Below the pieces are notes generated by a model, which searched no databases, was not told the origin of the DNA, and was given only the letters and a program-made list of their open reading frames with translations. A DNA stretch of 50,578 nucleotides from Chlamydiota bacterium. GTDB lineage: Bacteria; Auribacterota; JACPWU01. Positions within the stretch are counted from its first letter, which is position 1; the number at the start of each line of letters is the position of its first letter. Both the position numbers and the translations under genes were made by a program. Positions 23,168 through 31,485 of this stretch are shown in pieces. The DNA lies in assembly GCA_016178055.1 (NCBI GenBank), contig JACOUC010000045.1:1-50578 (forward strand). The letters run 5' to 3'.

Positions 23168-24145
23168 ATGGGTCTTATGCATGTTCATGAGAAACCGACA
23201 AAGATTAAAATCGGCCTTGCTCTGGGCGGCGGGGGTGCAAGGGGTTTGGCTCATATTGGTGTTTTAAAAGCACTCCAAGAAGCCAAGATTCCCCTTCATT
23301 TAATCGCCGGAACCAGTATGGGAGCCATCATTGGAGGCACTTTTGCTATTTATCCAAATCACAAGACCTTAGAAGAAAAACTGTTTGGATTTTTGGAAAA
23401 GGAAGCCCTCTTTCGTCTGGAGTCCACTTTTCTCAAAACCGAAGAGGATACCCGCCATATAGGTCTTAAGAGACTTGCCAATTTCTTGCGAGAGATTTAC
23501 TTATGGAAAATAAGATCTAGCAAGAAGTGGATTGTTGACTCTGTTCTGGTTGAAAAATTGATTCATGAGCTCGTCGGCGAAGAGAGCTTTGATGCCTGCA
23601 AAATTCCCTTTGTAGCCCTGGCCACAGATCTTTATTCAGGGGAAAAAATTATTTTGGGACATGGAAAATTAAAAGAAGCCATTCTTGCAAGCGCTGCCAT
23701 TCCTGGAACCCTGGAGCCTGTTGAACTCTATGGACGACTCCTGGCCGATGGAGGAATTATTGAACCGATTCCGGTCAAGGTTGCAAAAGACATGGGAATG
23801 GATATTGTGATTGCTGTTGATGTAGGGAAAGAAGTAAAAAAGCGAAAGAAATTTAGAAATTTGATTGATATTGTAGTTCAGGCGGAAAACATTAAGGCCT
23901 ATGAGCTGAGCAAAATGAAGATTTCCCCTGCCGATATTATCATTGAACCTGAAGTGGGACATATCAGTTGGGCGCATTTCTCAAAGGCCCAAGAATGTAT
24001 CCGGCGAGGCGAGATTGCTACGTGGAATGTGCTGCCGCGATTGAAGGTGTTGATTGCACAACTTGAGCGCAAGAAGTTTTTTGGAAAGATTTTGCCCTTT
24101 GCAAAAAAGCTCACGGAAGGGAAAATAGTGGATGGAGAACCATGA
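23168..24145 (+). CDS. Patatin-like phospholipase (NTE/RssA type)
   Basis: This 325-residue predicted lipid acyl hydrolase has the oxyanion loop GGGGARGLAHIGVL near residues 20-33, the nucleophile elbow GTSMGAIIGG near 48-57, and the dyad Asp in LLADGGIIEPIPV near 197-209. Its length suits single-domain bacterial patatins. Starts at 23168 or 23177 are both possible; the frame also extends to a TTG at 23162. It runs divergently from trmJ, with 93 nt between the chosen starts, and leads a plus-strand series with a thiolase and an aldehyde dehydrogenase, which suggests lipid turnover. Confidence 0.9.
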   Translation: MGLMHVHEKPTKIKIGLALGGGGARGLAHIGVLKALQEAKIPLHLIAGTSMGAIIGGTFAIYPNHKTLEEKLFGFLEKEALFRLESTFLKTEEDTRHIGLKRLANFLREIYLWKIRSSKKWIVDSVLVEKLIHELVGEESFDACKIPFVALATDLYSGEKIILGHGKLKEAILASAAIPGTLEPVELYGRLLADGGIIEPIPVKVAKDMGMDIVIAVDVGKEVKKRKKFRNLIDIVVQAENIKAYELSKMKISPADIIIEPEVGHISWAHFSKAQECIRRGEIATWNVLPRLKVLIAQLERKKFFGKILPFAKKLTEGKIVDGEP

Positions 24146-24258
24146 AACACAGTTCAAAGTTCAAAGCTCAAAGTTCAAAGTTCAAAAAACCTTGGCTTGC
24201 GTTTGAGTTTTGCTTTTTTGAACTTTAAACTTTTAACTTTTAACTTTAAACTGTGTTT
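24145..24258. repeat. Long hairpin of AAGTTCA heptamers
   Basis: Left arm 24145-24189 (AAACACAG, then AGTTCAA-type heptamers) is reverse-complementary, with scattered mismatches, to right arm 24214-24258. Each arm is 45 nt and the loop is 24 nt. It fills the gap between the patatin stop and the thiolase ribosome site. The heptamer fits ARGYTCR, the same consensus as the GC-rich arrays inside the giant genes. It could work as a terminator or mRNA stabiliser. Confidence 0.85.
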
Positions 24259-24272
24259 TTAAGGAGACGACC

Positions 24273-25628
24273 ATGGAAATCATCAAAAAGCGAATTGTAC
24301 TAGCCTGTGGCATGAGAACCCCCATTGGTCATATCAATAAGAGCTTGGCGGATTTAAGGCCCGATGAAATGGGAACAATGGCGATTCGTTCAGTCATAGA
24401 AAAAGCAAAAATTGATCCCAAACTTGTTGACGGGGTTTTAATGGGTTGGGTGGGACAATTAAGTAATGCCCCCAACATTGCACGAGTTTGTGCCTTAAAT
24501 GCAGGAATGTCAGAGCAGTCTGTGGCCTTCACACTTCATGTCAATTGTGTTTCAGGAATTGAAGCCGTTGCCTCGGCTGCCCGCCAAATTCTGGTTGGAG
24601 AAGGAGAACTGTTTATCGCCGGAGGAACAGAAAGCATGAGTTCCTTCCCCTATACCATTCGAGGGGCTCGAAGATATCGTGGATTAAAAACACTCAACGA
24701 TGTAAAGAAAAATTGGAATACCCTTTTAGAAGATCCTCATATTGAGATTGGGGACTGCATGCTAGAAGGATTAAGAGACCCCGTCAAAGGAATGATCATG
24801 GCTGAGACCGCTGAAATCCTCGCCCAATTGTATGATATTTCAAGGGACGAGCAGGATCATTATGCCGTTGAAAGTTACAGGCGGGCCATTGAAGGTATTC
24901 GAAAAGGGGTTTTTAAACCCTATGTTTCTCCAGTGATTAAAAATGGAACCGTCCTTTTAAGCGAGGATGAGAATCCTCTACAGCGAGAAAATTTTGTTCT
25001 CGACCCTGAAAAAGCTAAAAAGGCCCCTGCCCTGTTTGACAATGAGGCCTATCCCTTCAAAAATTTTTGGGCAAGTTATGGCCATGAAATTAGAGGGAAA
25101 AAATATATCGATGGAAAAACTCACGGAACGATTACAGCCTTTAACTCCTGCCCTCGAAGCGACGGAGCTGCAGCAGTGATTGTGACCACAGATACAAAAG
25201 CAAAGGAGCTTGGACTCGATATTATTGCAGAACTCAAAAGTTGGGGCTTTACAGGCGTCAATCCAGCCCTCATGGGCGTGGGACCGACATTTGCGACAGA
25301 AAAGGCCCTTGAGAGGGCTAAAGTCTCTTTTGACAAGCTAGACATCCTAGAGCTTCATGAGGCGTTCGCAGCTGGATGTCTGGCCATTTTTAAAGTCGGA
25401 CAAAATAAATTTGGGCATCACTGGCAAGAAAAATGGAAAGCGGGTCAAGTGAACCCTTATGGAGGGTCTATTGCCCTCGGGCATCCCCTCGCCGCATCAG
25501 GAACAAGAATTCTTCTGAATCTTGGATACGAATTAAAAGCATCTCCTAAGGGTAAATTGGGGCTGGCAGCAGCCTGTGCAGCAGGTGGGGTCTCAGGAAG
25601 TGCCGTGTTGGAAAAATATGAAGGGTGA
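24273..25628 (+). CDS. Thiolase (acetyl-CoA C-acyltransferase)
   Basis: This 451-residue thiolase either cleaves 3-ketoacyl-CoA or condenses two acyl-CoAs. The acyl-accepting Cys is in HVNCVSGIEAVASAA near residues 89-103. The C-terminal catalytic motifs are LHEAFAAGCLAIFK, GGSIALGHPLAASGTRI and AAACAAGGVSGSAVLE. It is longer than the roughly 390-residue norm, with extra sequence in the middle (about 210-290), as in FadI-type long thiolases. AAGGAGA lies at the right distance from the ATG. Neighbours are a patatin and an aldehyde dehydrogenase. Confidence 0.92.
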   Translation: MEIIKKRIVLACGMRTPIGHINKSLADLRPDEMGTMAIRSVIEKAKIDPKLVDGVLMGWVGQLSNAPNIARVCALNAGMSEQSVAFTLHVNCVSGIEAVASAARQILVGEGELFIAGGTESMSSFPYTIRGARRYRGLKTLNDVKKNWNTLLEDPHIEIGDCMLEGLRDPVKGMIMAETAEILAQLYDISRDEQDHYAVESYRRAIEGIRKGVFKPYVSPVIKNGTVLLSEDENPLQRENFVLDPEKAKKAPALFDNEAYPFKNFWASYGHEIRGKKYIDGKTHGTITAFNSCPRSDGAAAVIVTTDTKAKELGLDIIAELKSWGFTGVNPALMGVGPTFATEKALERAKVSFDKLDILELHEAFAAGCLAIFKVGQNKFGHHWQEKWKAGQVNPYGGSIALGHPLAASGTRILLNLGYELKASPKGKLGLAAACAAGGVSGSAVLEKYEG

Positions 25629-25775
25629 AAAATCAAATATCAAAAGTCAAAAATCAAAATGACATATCAAAATGACAAATCAAAAGTCGAAATTAAAAAC
25701 AAAAAATAAATTTTTTGCGGGTGGTTTTATTTTTAGATTTTACATTGTCATTTTGGTCTTTGATATTTGATTTTT
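25628..25775. repeat. AT-rich heptamer inverted repeat
   Basis: AAAAATCAAATATCAAA and following units (25628-25664) are complementary to TGTCATTTTGG..TTTGATTTTT (25746-25775). The right arm lacks one heptamer. The left arm begins in the thiolase stop region and the right arm ends 6 nt before the aldehyde dehydrogenase ATG. The units are AAARTCA-like, a 7-nt period. Confidence 0.8.
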
Positions 25776-25781
25776 GAAATT

Positions 25782-27200
25782 ATGAAAACCTATCCCTTTC
25801 TCATTGCAGGAAAACCCTGTACCTCCACCCAAAAGCAAGAGGTGATCAATCCTTTTAATGGCGAAGTTGTCGGATCTGTTTTTCTTGCCCAAAAATCAGA
25901 TATTGAAAAAGCCATAGAAAGTGCTGTTGAGACTTTTAAAAAATCTAGACTCCTTCCCTCTTACGAGCGTGCAAGAATTTTAAAAGCGATCGCTGAGAAA
26001 ATCGCTCAAAAAAAAGAAGAGCTCGCTTGCACCATTGTTGAAGAAAATGGCAAACCCATTCGAGACTGTCGAATGGAAGTGGATCGGGTGGTCATGACTT
26101 TTGAGATTGCCGCAGAAGAGGCTAAACGGATTCCGGGAGAATTAATTCCCATGGATCTTCGCAGAGATACTGAAGGTCGATTGGGAATTTTAAAGCGGTT
26201 TCCCATAGGACCCCTCACAGCGATGACCCCTTTTAATTATCCTCTTAATTTGGCAGCCCATAAAATTGCCCCTGCACTTGCCGTTGGAAATCCAGTCATT
26301 TTAAAACCATCCATGATGACCCCCATCAGTGGTCTTCTTTTAGGTCAAATCATTGAAGAGTGTAGCTCCCTTCCAGGAATGATCAGCGTCATTCCATCTC
26401 TCCATGAAGAATGTGAAGCACTTGTCACTGACGTGCGCATAAAAATGATCAGCTTCACCGGAAGCCCCGACGTTGGATGGGATTTAAAAAAACGATGTGG
26501 CCACAAGAGAATCACGCTTGAATTGGGTGGAAATGCCGGTGTGATTATCCATGAAGACACGGATCTTGAGCTTGCAGTAAGTCGCTCTCTCAGGGGAGCT
26601 TTTGCCTATGCAGGTCAAGTGTGTATATCGGTTCAAAGGATTTATATTCATGAAAAAATTTACGATCGATTTGTCGGAAAATTTCTTGAAGGCGTTAAAA
26701 AACTAAAAGCGGGTAACCCGATGGATGAAGCTACGGATATGGGCCCTATGATCAGGGAAAATCAAGCCATTCGAGCCCAAGAATGGATCGAAGAAGCTAT
26801 CCATGCAGGTGCAAAACTTTTAGCAGGAGGAAAAAGGACTGGAAGTTTTGTTGAACCCACCGTTCTTGAAAATGTGCCCAAAGGGACAAAGGTTTGTGAT
26901 AAAGAGGCCTTCGCTCCCCTCGTCAATATTTTTTGTTATACTCATTTTGAGGATGCTGTTCGGGCTGTGAACGATACCCCCTACGGCCTCCAGGCTGGCA
27001 TTTTTACTCAAAATATCGGGCGTATTCTTCATGCTTATGAAAATATCGAGGTCGGAGCCCTCATGGTCAATGAAGTCCCCACTTTCCGGCTTGACCACAT
27101 GCCCTACGGCGGAACCAAACTCTCCGGATTTGGCCGTGAAGGCTTGAAATATGCCATTGAAGAAATGACAGAACTGAGACTTTTGGTTTTGAAAAGTTAA
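25782..27200 (+). CDS. NAD(P)-dependent aldehyde dehydrogenase
   Basis: This 472-residue ALDH-superfamily enzyme oxidises an aldehyde to the acid. The cofactor/general-base motif LELGGNAGVII is near residues 246-256, the catalytic Cys in AYAGQVCISVQR near 276-287, and the C-terminal PYGGTKLSGFGREG near 439-452. TPFNYPLN and KPS appear in the usual places. The frame opens at a TTG at 25767; ATG 25782 is used. There is no ribosome site, because a repeat arm abuts the start. Substrate not assignable; context hints at a lipid-derived aldehyde. Confidence 0.92.
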   Translation: MKTYPFLIAGKPCTSTQKQEVINPFNGEVVGSVFLAQKSDIEKAIESAVETFKKSRLLPSYERARILKAIAEKIAQKKEELACTIVEENGKPIRDCRMEVDRVVMTFEIAAEEAKRIPGELIPMDLRRDTEGRLGILKRFPIGPLTAMTPFNYPLNLAAHKIAPALAVGNPVILKPSMMTPISGLLLGQIIEECSSLPGMISVIPSLHEECEALVTDVRIKMISFTGSPDVGWDLKKRCGHKRITLELGGNAGVIIHEDTDLELAVSRSLRGAFAYAGQVCISVQRIYIHEKIYDRFVGKFLEGVKKLKAGNPMDEATDMGPMIRENQAIRAQEWIEEAIHAGAKLLAGGKRTGSFVEPTVLENVPKGTKVCDKEAFAPLVNIFCYTHFEDAVRAVNDTPYGLQAGIFTQNIGRILHAYENIEVGALMVNEVPTFRLDHMPYGGTKLSGFGREGLKYAIEEMTELRLLVLKS

Positions 27201-27272
27201 AATTATTTAAAAAATTTATTTTTATATGTATAATACTATTGATTTTAATATTTAAACTTAGGATGTTTTTCT

Positions 27273-27554
27273 GTGAATGTCATTTCAGGCAGTTTTATTT
27301 GGGATGCTGATAAGGAAGCCGTTAATATAGTAAAACACAAAATCAACTTTTCTACTGCGGCAAAAGCTTTCAAAGATCCTAAGAGAAAAATATTTGTAGA
27401 TTCAAAACATAGTCTTAAAGAAGAAAGATACTTTTGTATTGGGAAAGTCGATAAGAGTATTCTTACGGTTCGATTTACTTATCGAGAAAATCTCATTCGA
27501 ATCATTGGCGCAGGAAAATGGAGAAAAGGGAGAATCTATTATGAACAAAAATAA
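27273..27554 (+). CDS. brnT: BrnT-type toxin
   Basis: This 93-residue protein has the BrnT sequence pattern: FIWDADKEAVNIVKHKINFS near the start, FKDPKRKIFVDSKHS in the middle, then ERYFCIGKVDKSILTVRFTY and IRIIGAGKWRKGRIYYE at the end. BrnT is a RelE-fold ribonuclease. The start is a GTG, since no in-frame ATG is available; AGGA lies about 10 nt upstream. It overlaps the following antitoxin gene by 14 nt. Confidence 0.87.
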   Translation: MNVISGSFIWDADKEAVNIVKHKINFSTAAKAFKDPKRKIFVDSKHSLKEERYFCIGKVDKSILTVRFTYRENLIRIIGAGKWRKGRIYYEQK

Positions 27555-27780
27555 AATTGATCGAGTCCTGCCATTAGGAAAATTGTCAAGAATAAGAGAT
27601 TTTTTGCCTCCTCCATCAGCTCTTGTCCTACCTGACAGAAATGTTAAAGTGACTATCTCCTTAAGCGAATTAAGTGTCAAATTTTTTAAACATGAAGCTA
27701 ATCGCCACCATACAAAATATCAAAAACTGATTCGAAAGGTTTTAGATCAATACGCAACTTTCTATGAAAAAGCAGGTTAA
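27541..27780 (+). CDS. brnA: BrnA-like antitoxin
   Basis: This 79-residue partner of the BrnT-type toxin has the ribbon-helix-helix pattern VKVTISLSELSVKFFKHEAN, then HHTKYQKLIRKVLDQYA, which should bind DNA as a dimer and autoregulate the pair. Its ATG overlaps the toxin 3' end and has AAAGGGAG 8 nt upstream. Identity rests on gene order and the RHH-like pattern more than on strong conservation. Confidence 0.75.
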   Translation: MNKNKIDRVLPLGKLSRIRDFLPPPSALVLPDRNVKVTISLSELSVKFFKHEANRHHTKYQKLIRKVLDQYATFYEKAG

Positions 27781-27840
27781 AAATGTCTTTGCCAAATTGA
27801 TAAAAATTCTTAAGCCCTAATTAGTTTAAGGATTCTCTTC

Positions 27841-28131
27841 ATGAAAAAAAGTGATTTTAAAAATATTCCCGGCTGGGAGTTGGTCAGTAAAGGGCTCAAG
27901 GATATTTCTGAAGGCAATTACAGTACTGTCCATGCGCTCCTAATTTTTATGGCCGCTCCCCGTCTTCATTTTCTAGGATTTAATATTCCAGATATTCCAA
28001 AAGGCATTCAAGAGAGCCCTAGTCATGCGCTTTACAAACTTTTAGAAAATACAACTTCCACCCCCTACTCTGAATACAACGCCCTACAGAGAAGATTGGC
28101 AAGTTTTTGCAGCGGGGTAGAAAATACTTAA
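27841..28131 (+). CDS. Small protein of unknown function
   Basis: This 96-residue protein has a ribosome site (AAGGATTCTCTTC before ATG). Its composition is plausible for a folded alpha-rich protein (IPGWELVSKGLKDISEGN, then TVHALLIFMAAPRLHFLGF), but I recognise no family. Its stop overlaps the stop of the convergent FAD-dependent oxidoreductase gene at a shared TTAA. It lies 60 nt after brnA and may be cotranscribed with it. Confidence 0.55.
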   Translation: MKKSDFKNIPGWELVSKGLKDISEGNYSTVHALLIFMAAPRLHFLGFNIPDIPKGIQESPSHALYKLLENTTSTPYSEYNALQRRLASFCSGVENT

Positions 28132-29234
28132 TATCGATGTGCCAAGCGAAATAAAACTTGAGGAATAGGGCCCATCTTGGATAGGCACCAAGAAAGTCCA
28201 TTTAACAAATAAGGATGAAAGCTAAAGAATCTCATCGTACGACCGAGCAAAAATCGGGTTTTGAAATTTTTGTGGATCGCTCGATAAAAGGCCCGATCTT
28301 GTGAAGATTGGGATAGCAGCCACCCTGCCTCTAAAGCCAGGGTAATCCCCTCTCCAAAAAAAGGATCTATCACCCCCAACGCATCCCCAATACAAATCTC
28401 ATTTTCCTGATGTTCCTCCATCTTTAACCCTAAAGGAAGGGGTGGGGTTGTTAATAGTGGATTGATGCGGACAGCATTTTTCATTTTTTCTTTGAGGATA
28501 GGATGGCGGTCAAAAACCCACTGCATAAAATCATCAGGTCTTTTTGGAATTAAGTCTACAGGAACTCGATTCATATCCAAAAGAAAACAGACATTTACTT
28601 TTTCATCTTCAATCTCGACAAGTCCACCATAACCCACATCTAGAAAATAAAGTTCTAGCGTCTCGTTCAAATTTTGAAGCAAATCATAATGGGCCTTGAC
28701 TCCAAACATACGGTGCTTTTGTTTTTTTGAATCAGGTTGTCTAGGCCTTCCACTCGCCAAAATCACTCTCTTTGCCTCAAGAGTTTGAAGCGTCTGCGAA
28801 CCTTTAACCACACTTCTAACCAACCAACTGTCTAGAGTTTTTTCACGGTGGGAAACGAGAACCCCTTCTTCAACCTCCACTCCCAAGGATTGTGCATGAC
28901 GAAGCAAAAGATGATCAAGCTTGGCTCGACTCAAAGCCAATCCATGTTCAGGTTGAAACTTAATTTCAATAGCCTTTCCAGATGAACTATAAAGGACAGC
29001 TTCACGAACAGGATGATAGCCACTTTCACGCAGCCGTTCCCCTATTCCAAGCTCTTCGAAAATTTTCCAAGCACGAGGACTGATAAACTCACCACAAACT
29101 TTATCACGAGGGAAAATTGATTTTTCTAAAATTAATACGGACTGACCCTGCCTTCTTAAAAAAATTGCAGCTGAACTTCCCGCAGGTCCAGCACCAATGA
29201 CAATGGTGTCGTAGCGTTTAGAGTGACTATTCAT
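28128..29234 (-). CDS. FAD-dependent oxidoreductase, geranylgeranyl-reductase family
   Basis: This 368-residue flavoprotein has the dinucleotide-binding motif TIVIGAGPAGSSAAIFLRR near residues 10-28, DKVCGEFISPRAWKIFEELG near 45-64, and the FAD-closing motif CIGDALGVIDPFFGEGITLA near 278-297. It could reduce a polyprenyl/alkyl chain or hydroxylate an aromatic ring. ATG 29234 is preferred to the upstream 29276 because AAGGA lies near it. It is the last gene of the type III polyketide cassette, where an oxidoreductase of this family commonly modifies the polyketide ring. Confidence 0.9.
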   Translation of the reverse strand: MNSHSKRYDTIVIGAGPAGSSAAIFLRRQGQSVLILEKSIFPRDKVCGEFISPRAWKIFEELGIGERLRESGYHPVREAVLYSSSGKAIEIKFQPEHGLALSRAKLDHLLLRHAQSLGVEVEEGVLVSHREKTLDSWLVRSVVKGSQTLQTLEAKRVILASGRPRQPDSKKQKHRMFGVKAHYDLLQNLNETLELYFLDVGYGGLVEIEDEKVNVCFLLDMNRVPVDLIPKRPDDFMQWVFDRHPILKEKMKNAVRINPLLTTPPLPLGLKMEEHQENEICIGDALGVIDPFFGEGITLALEAGWLLSQSSQDRAFYRAIHKNFKTRFLLGRTMRFFSFHPYLLNGLSWCLSKMGPIPQVLFRLAHRY

Positions 29235-29278
29235 CTGGAAGTCCTTGTTGTAACTCACGGGTAGATACCAACCCAAAT

Positions 29279-29415
29279 AAATTTAAAAATCAAAATGCAA
29301 AGTGCAAAATGACAAATCAAAATCTAAAATGATTCTTAAAGCAATGACTCAGATATATTTTTAATTTTAATATGTCATTTTGATTTTTGATATTTGATTT
29401 TTAGATTTTCAAATT
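29279..29415. repeat. AT-rich inverted repeat between methyltransferase and oxidoreductase
   Basis: Left arm 29279-29314 (AAAATCAAAATGCAAAGTG.. ending AAAATGACA) is complementary to right arm 29373-29415 (TGTCATTTTGATT.. ending CAAATT). The right arm overlaps the methyltransferase stop, so its last two codons come from the repeat. It is the same family as 25628-25775. Confidence 0.75.
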
Positions 29416-30119
29416 AATGACCCCTCACCCCATTTATTTAAAACTAAACAAAACCGATAAGGAAAATGCCTTCTAATTTCGCACCCTTTAAAATCCCCTT
29501 CTCGAATAAGCTTCTCAATCTCATCGATTGTAAAAGCCCTCAACACTGAAACAGCCCCGTCGTGACGTGTCATGGGATGGAATCTAAACGCTCTCGCCAA
29601 AAACTTAAAACCATAATATGGAATCCACGCCCGAATTAAGTCATTCACGAGAACTGCTCTTTTAGCCAATCTCAACATTTCTCTTAAAAAAGGAAGCCAA
29701 TCCTTTGAACCCAGATGATGTAAAAAGAGGGATGTCGTACAAAAATCAAATGTCTCGTCTTGATAAGGAAGATTAAAGACATTTCCGACTTCATACGAAA
29801 TTTCTGGATAAGAAATGCTCCTACCCTGAGCAATTTCTATCATCTGAGGATTTTTATCAATAGCCTTGATACTGGTTGTAATCCCCTGTTTTCGAGCCCA
29901 AAGAACCATTTCAATCGGAATATCGCCCGAACCTGTTGCAATATCTAAAATGGATAGTTCTTTGATCTTTCGTTTTCGAACTTGTTCTTCAATATTTTTA
30001 AGAATTGTTTTATATCCGCCCAAATAGCGATTGATCCAGCGAAGATCTTTTAAGCTTCCCTCCACATCCATTTTTGAAGTTGAATGATCCATCCATTCAG
30101 GTTCAAAACTCTTTTTCAT
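29409..30119 (-). CDS. Class I SAM-dependent methyltransferase (polyketide cassette)
   Basis: This 236-residue methyltransferase has motif I ILDIATGSGDIPIEMVLWAR near residues 57-76, IKAIDKNPQMIEIAQ (motif II) and VGNVFNLPYQDETFDFCTTS (motif III region). It resembles UbiE-like C/O-methyltransferases. It sits 34 nt after the type III polyketide synthase gene and before the FAD oxidoreductase gene, so it probably methylates the polyketide product. AGAGGT lies before the ATG. Confidence 0.88.
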   Translation of the reverse strand: MKKSFEPEWMDHSTSKMDVEGSLKDLRWINRYLGGYKTILKNIEEQVRKRKIKELSILDIATGSGDIPIEMVLWARKQGITTSIKAIDKNPQMIEIAQGRSISYPEISYEVGNVFNLPYQDETFDFCTTSLFLHHLGSKDWLPFLREMLRLAKRAVLVNDLIRAWIPYYGFKFLARAFRFHPMTRHDGAVSVLRAFTIDEIEKLIREGDFKGCEIRRHFPYRFCLVLNKWGEGSLI

Positions 30120-30153
30120 CTAACCAACCTCTTTTCGAGATACCTCTCATCAT

Positions 30154-31209
30154 TTACTTTTCAAACAAGAAACTTTCAATGGTTAACCCCGGTCCAAAAG
30201 CCATACCACATCCTAAACCTTTAGACGAAGAATCTTCCAAAAATTTTCTCAAAATAAACATAATCGTTGGAGAAGACATGTTCCCATAGTTTCTCAATAT
30301 TTCATAGGACGGTTTCATTTTAGAATCTTCTAAATCGAGCTCAGATTGTACCGCTTCTAGAATGGTTCTTCCTCCGGGGTGAATGGCACAAAAATTAAAA
30401 TCATTCACAGAAAATCCATTTAAAATCTTTTTCTTTTCATTTCGAATTCCTTGAGAAATAAAAGAAGGCAGTTGAGAATCTAAACTCATAAAAAATCCAT
30501 CATTCCCAATGGTCCAGCGCATCAAAGAAAGACTCTCGGGAATAATGACAGAATAAAATTCCTTTAGCTTTAATCCAACAGGTTCAGAACTAATAAGGCT
30601 GGCTGCACATCCATCTGCAAAAAGAAGAAAAGAAATAAGTTGATCAAAAGGAACATGATCACGTCTCCAATGTAACGTACAAAGCTCAAGATTAACCATC
30701 AGAACTTTTGATTCTGGCTGGGCCCGCACAATGTCCCGAGCAAGCTTCAACCCCGAGATCGCAGCAAAACATCCCATATAACCAATAAAAGTTCGATGAA
30801 CAGTCGTACGAAGTCCTAATCTTTGGATAATATCAACATCCACACCCGGAGCATAAAACCCCGTACAGGAAGTAACAATGAGATGTGTCACCGAAGAAAG
30901 TTCTTGGGTCTGAAGAGGGATGATGGCTTGAGCCGCGAGTGGAAAAGCTTCTTTTTGATAGCGTTCCATCCTTTCCTGAGTTGAAGGAAATCGGTTGGAA
31001 TGATAAAAGGCTTCGGAGGGAATACCATTCTCAGAAAAAAAATGTTTGAGAACGGTATATCGCCGATCGATCCCTAAACGATTTGCGATGGCAATAAATT
31101 TTTTATATTGATCGGAAGATGCGACAAATTTTGACAGAAACCCAATCGATTCGTCGTGCCCTTCATAGGGAGGGACAACAGCTTCAATGCGATTGAGGTA
31201 GACTGACAT
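30154..31209 (-). CDS. Type III polyketide synthase (chalcone/stilbene synthase-like)
   Basis: This 351-residue homodimeric ketosynthase extends an acyl starter with malonyl-CoA and cyclises it. All three catalytic residues are visible: Cys in GYMGCFAAISGLKLA near residues 146-160, His in FCAIHPGGRTILEAV near 275-289, and Asn in RNYGNMSSPTIMFIL near 309-323. Length is normal. Its ATG overlaps the stop of the YgiT-type gene by one base (TAATG). In other bacteria similar cassettes make alkylresorcinols or alkylpyrones; the product here is unknown. Confidence 0.93.
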   Translation of the reverse strand: MSVYLNRIEAVVPPYEGHDESIGFLSKFVASSDQYKKFIAIANRLGIDRRYTVLKHFFSENGIPSEAFYHSNRFPSTQERMERYQKEAFPLAAQAIIPLQTQELSSVTHLIVTSCTGFYAPGVDVDIIQRLGLRTTVHRTFIGYMGCFAAISGLKLARDIVRAQPESKVLMVNLELCTLHWRRDHVPFDQLISFLLFADGCAASLISSEPVGLKLKEFYSVIIPESLSLMRWTIGNDGFFMSLDSQLPSFISQGIRNEKKKILNGFSVNDFNFCAIHPGGRTILEAVQSELDLEDSKMKPSYEILRNYGNMSSPTIMFILRKFLEDSSSKGLGCGMAFGPGLTIESFLFEK

Positions 31210-31436
31210 TAAGCGAAATGAGCGACTGGAACAGTTCGCTTCACCGAAAAACTTTTCTTATGAAGTTTTATTCTTTCAATTTCATGAAGGGTATGTGCAT
31301 CAAGATAACTTTCACCACAATAAAAACATGAAATAACTGGAATATGATCAATAATAAAAAGATCTTTTCCCTTACCATAGGTCCGAGCAACATTCAAAAG
31401 GCGTACGTCTGATTTGCCACAAAGTTCACACTTCAT
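31209..31436 (-). CDS. Orphan YgiT-type zinc-finger protein
   Basis: This 75-residue protein has two CxxC knuckles (CELCGK at residues 3-8, CFYCGESYLDAHTLHEIERI near 37-56), like the zinc domain of MqsA/YgiT antitoxins. No DUF4258 or MqsR-like gene flanks it: downstream is the polyketide synthase, overlapping by one base, and upstream is the GH94 gene. It may be a solitary antitoxin, or a regulator captured by the polyketide operon. The ribosome site GAGGTC is good. Confidence 0.8.
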   Translation of the reverse strand: MKCELCGKSDVRLLNVARTYGKGKDLFIIDHIPVISCFYCGESYLDAHTLHEIERIKLHKKSFSVKRTVPVAHFA

Positions 31437-31485
31437 ATTTAGACCTCACGCATTTGCATACACTGTGATGATAACAAGTTTTCCG

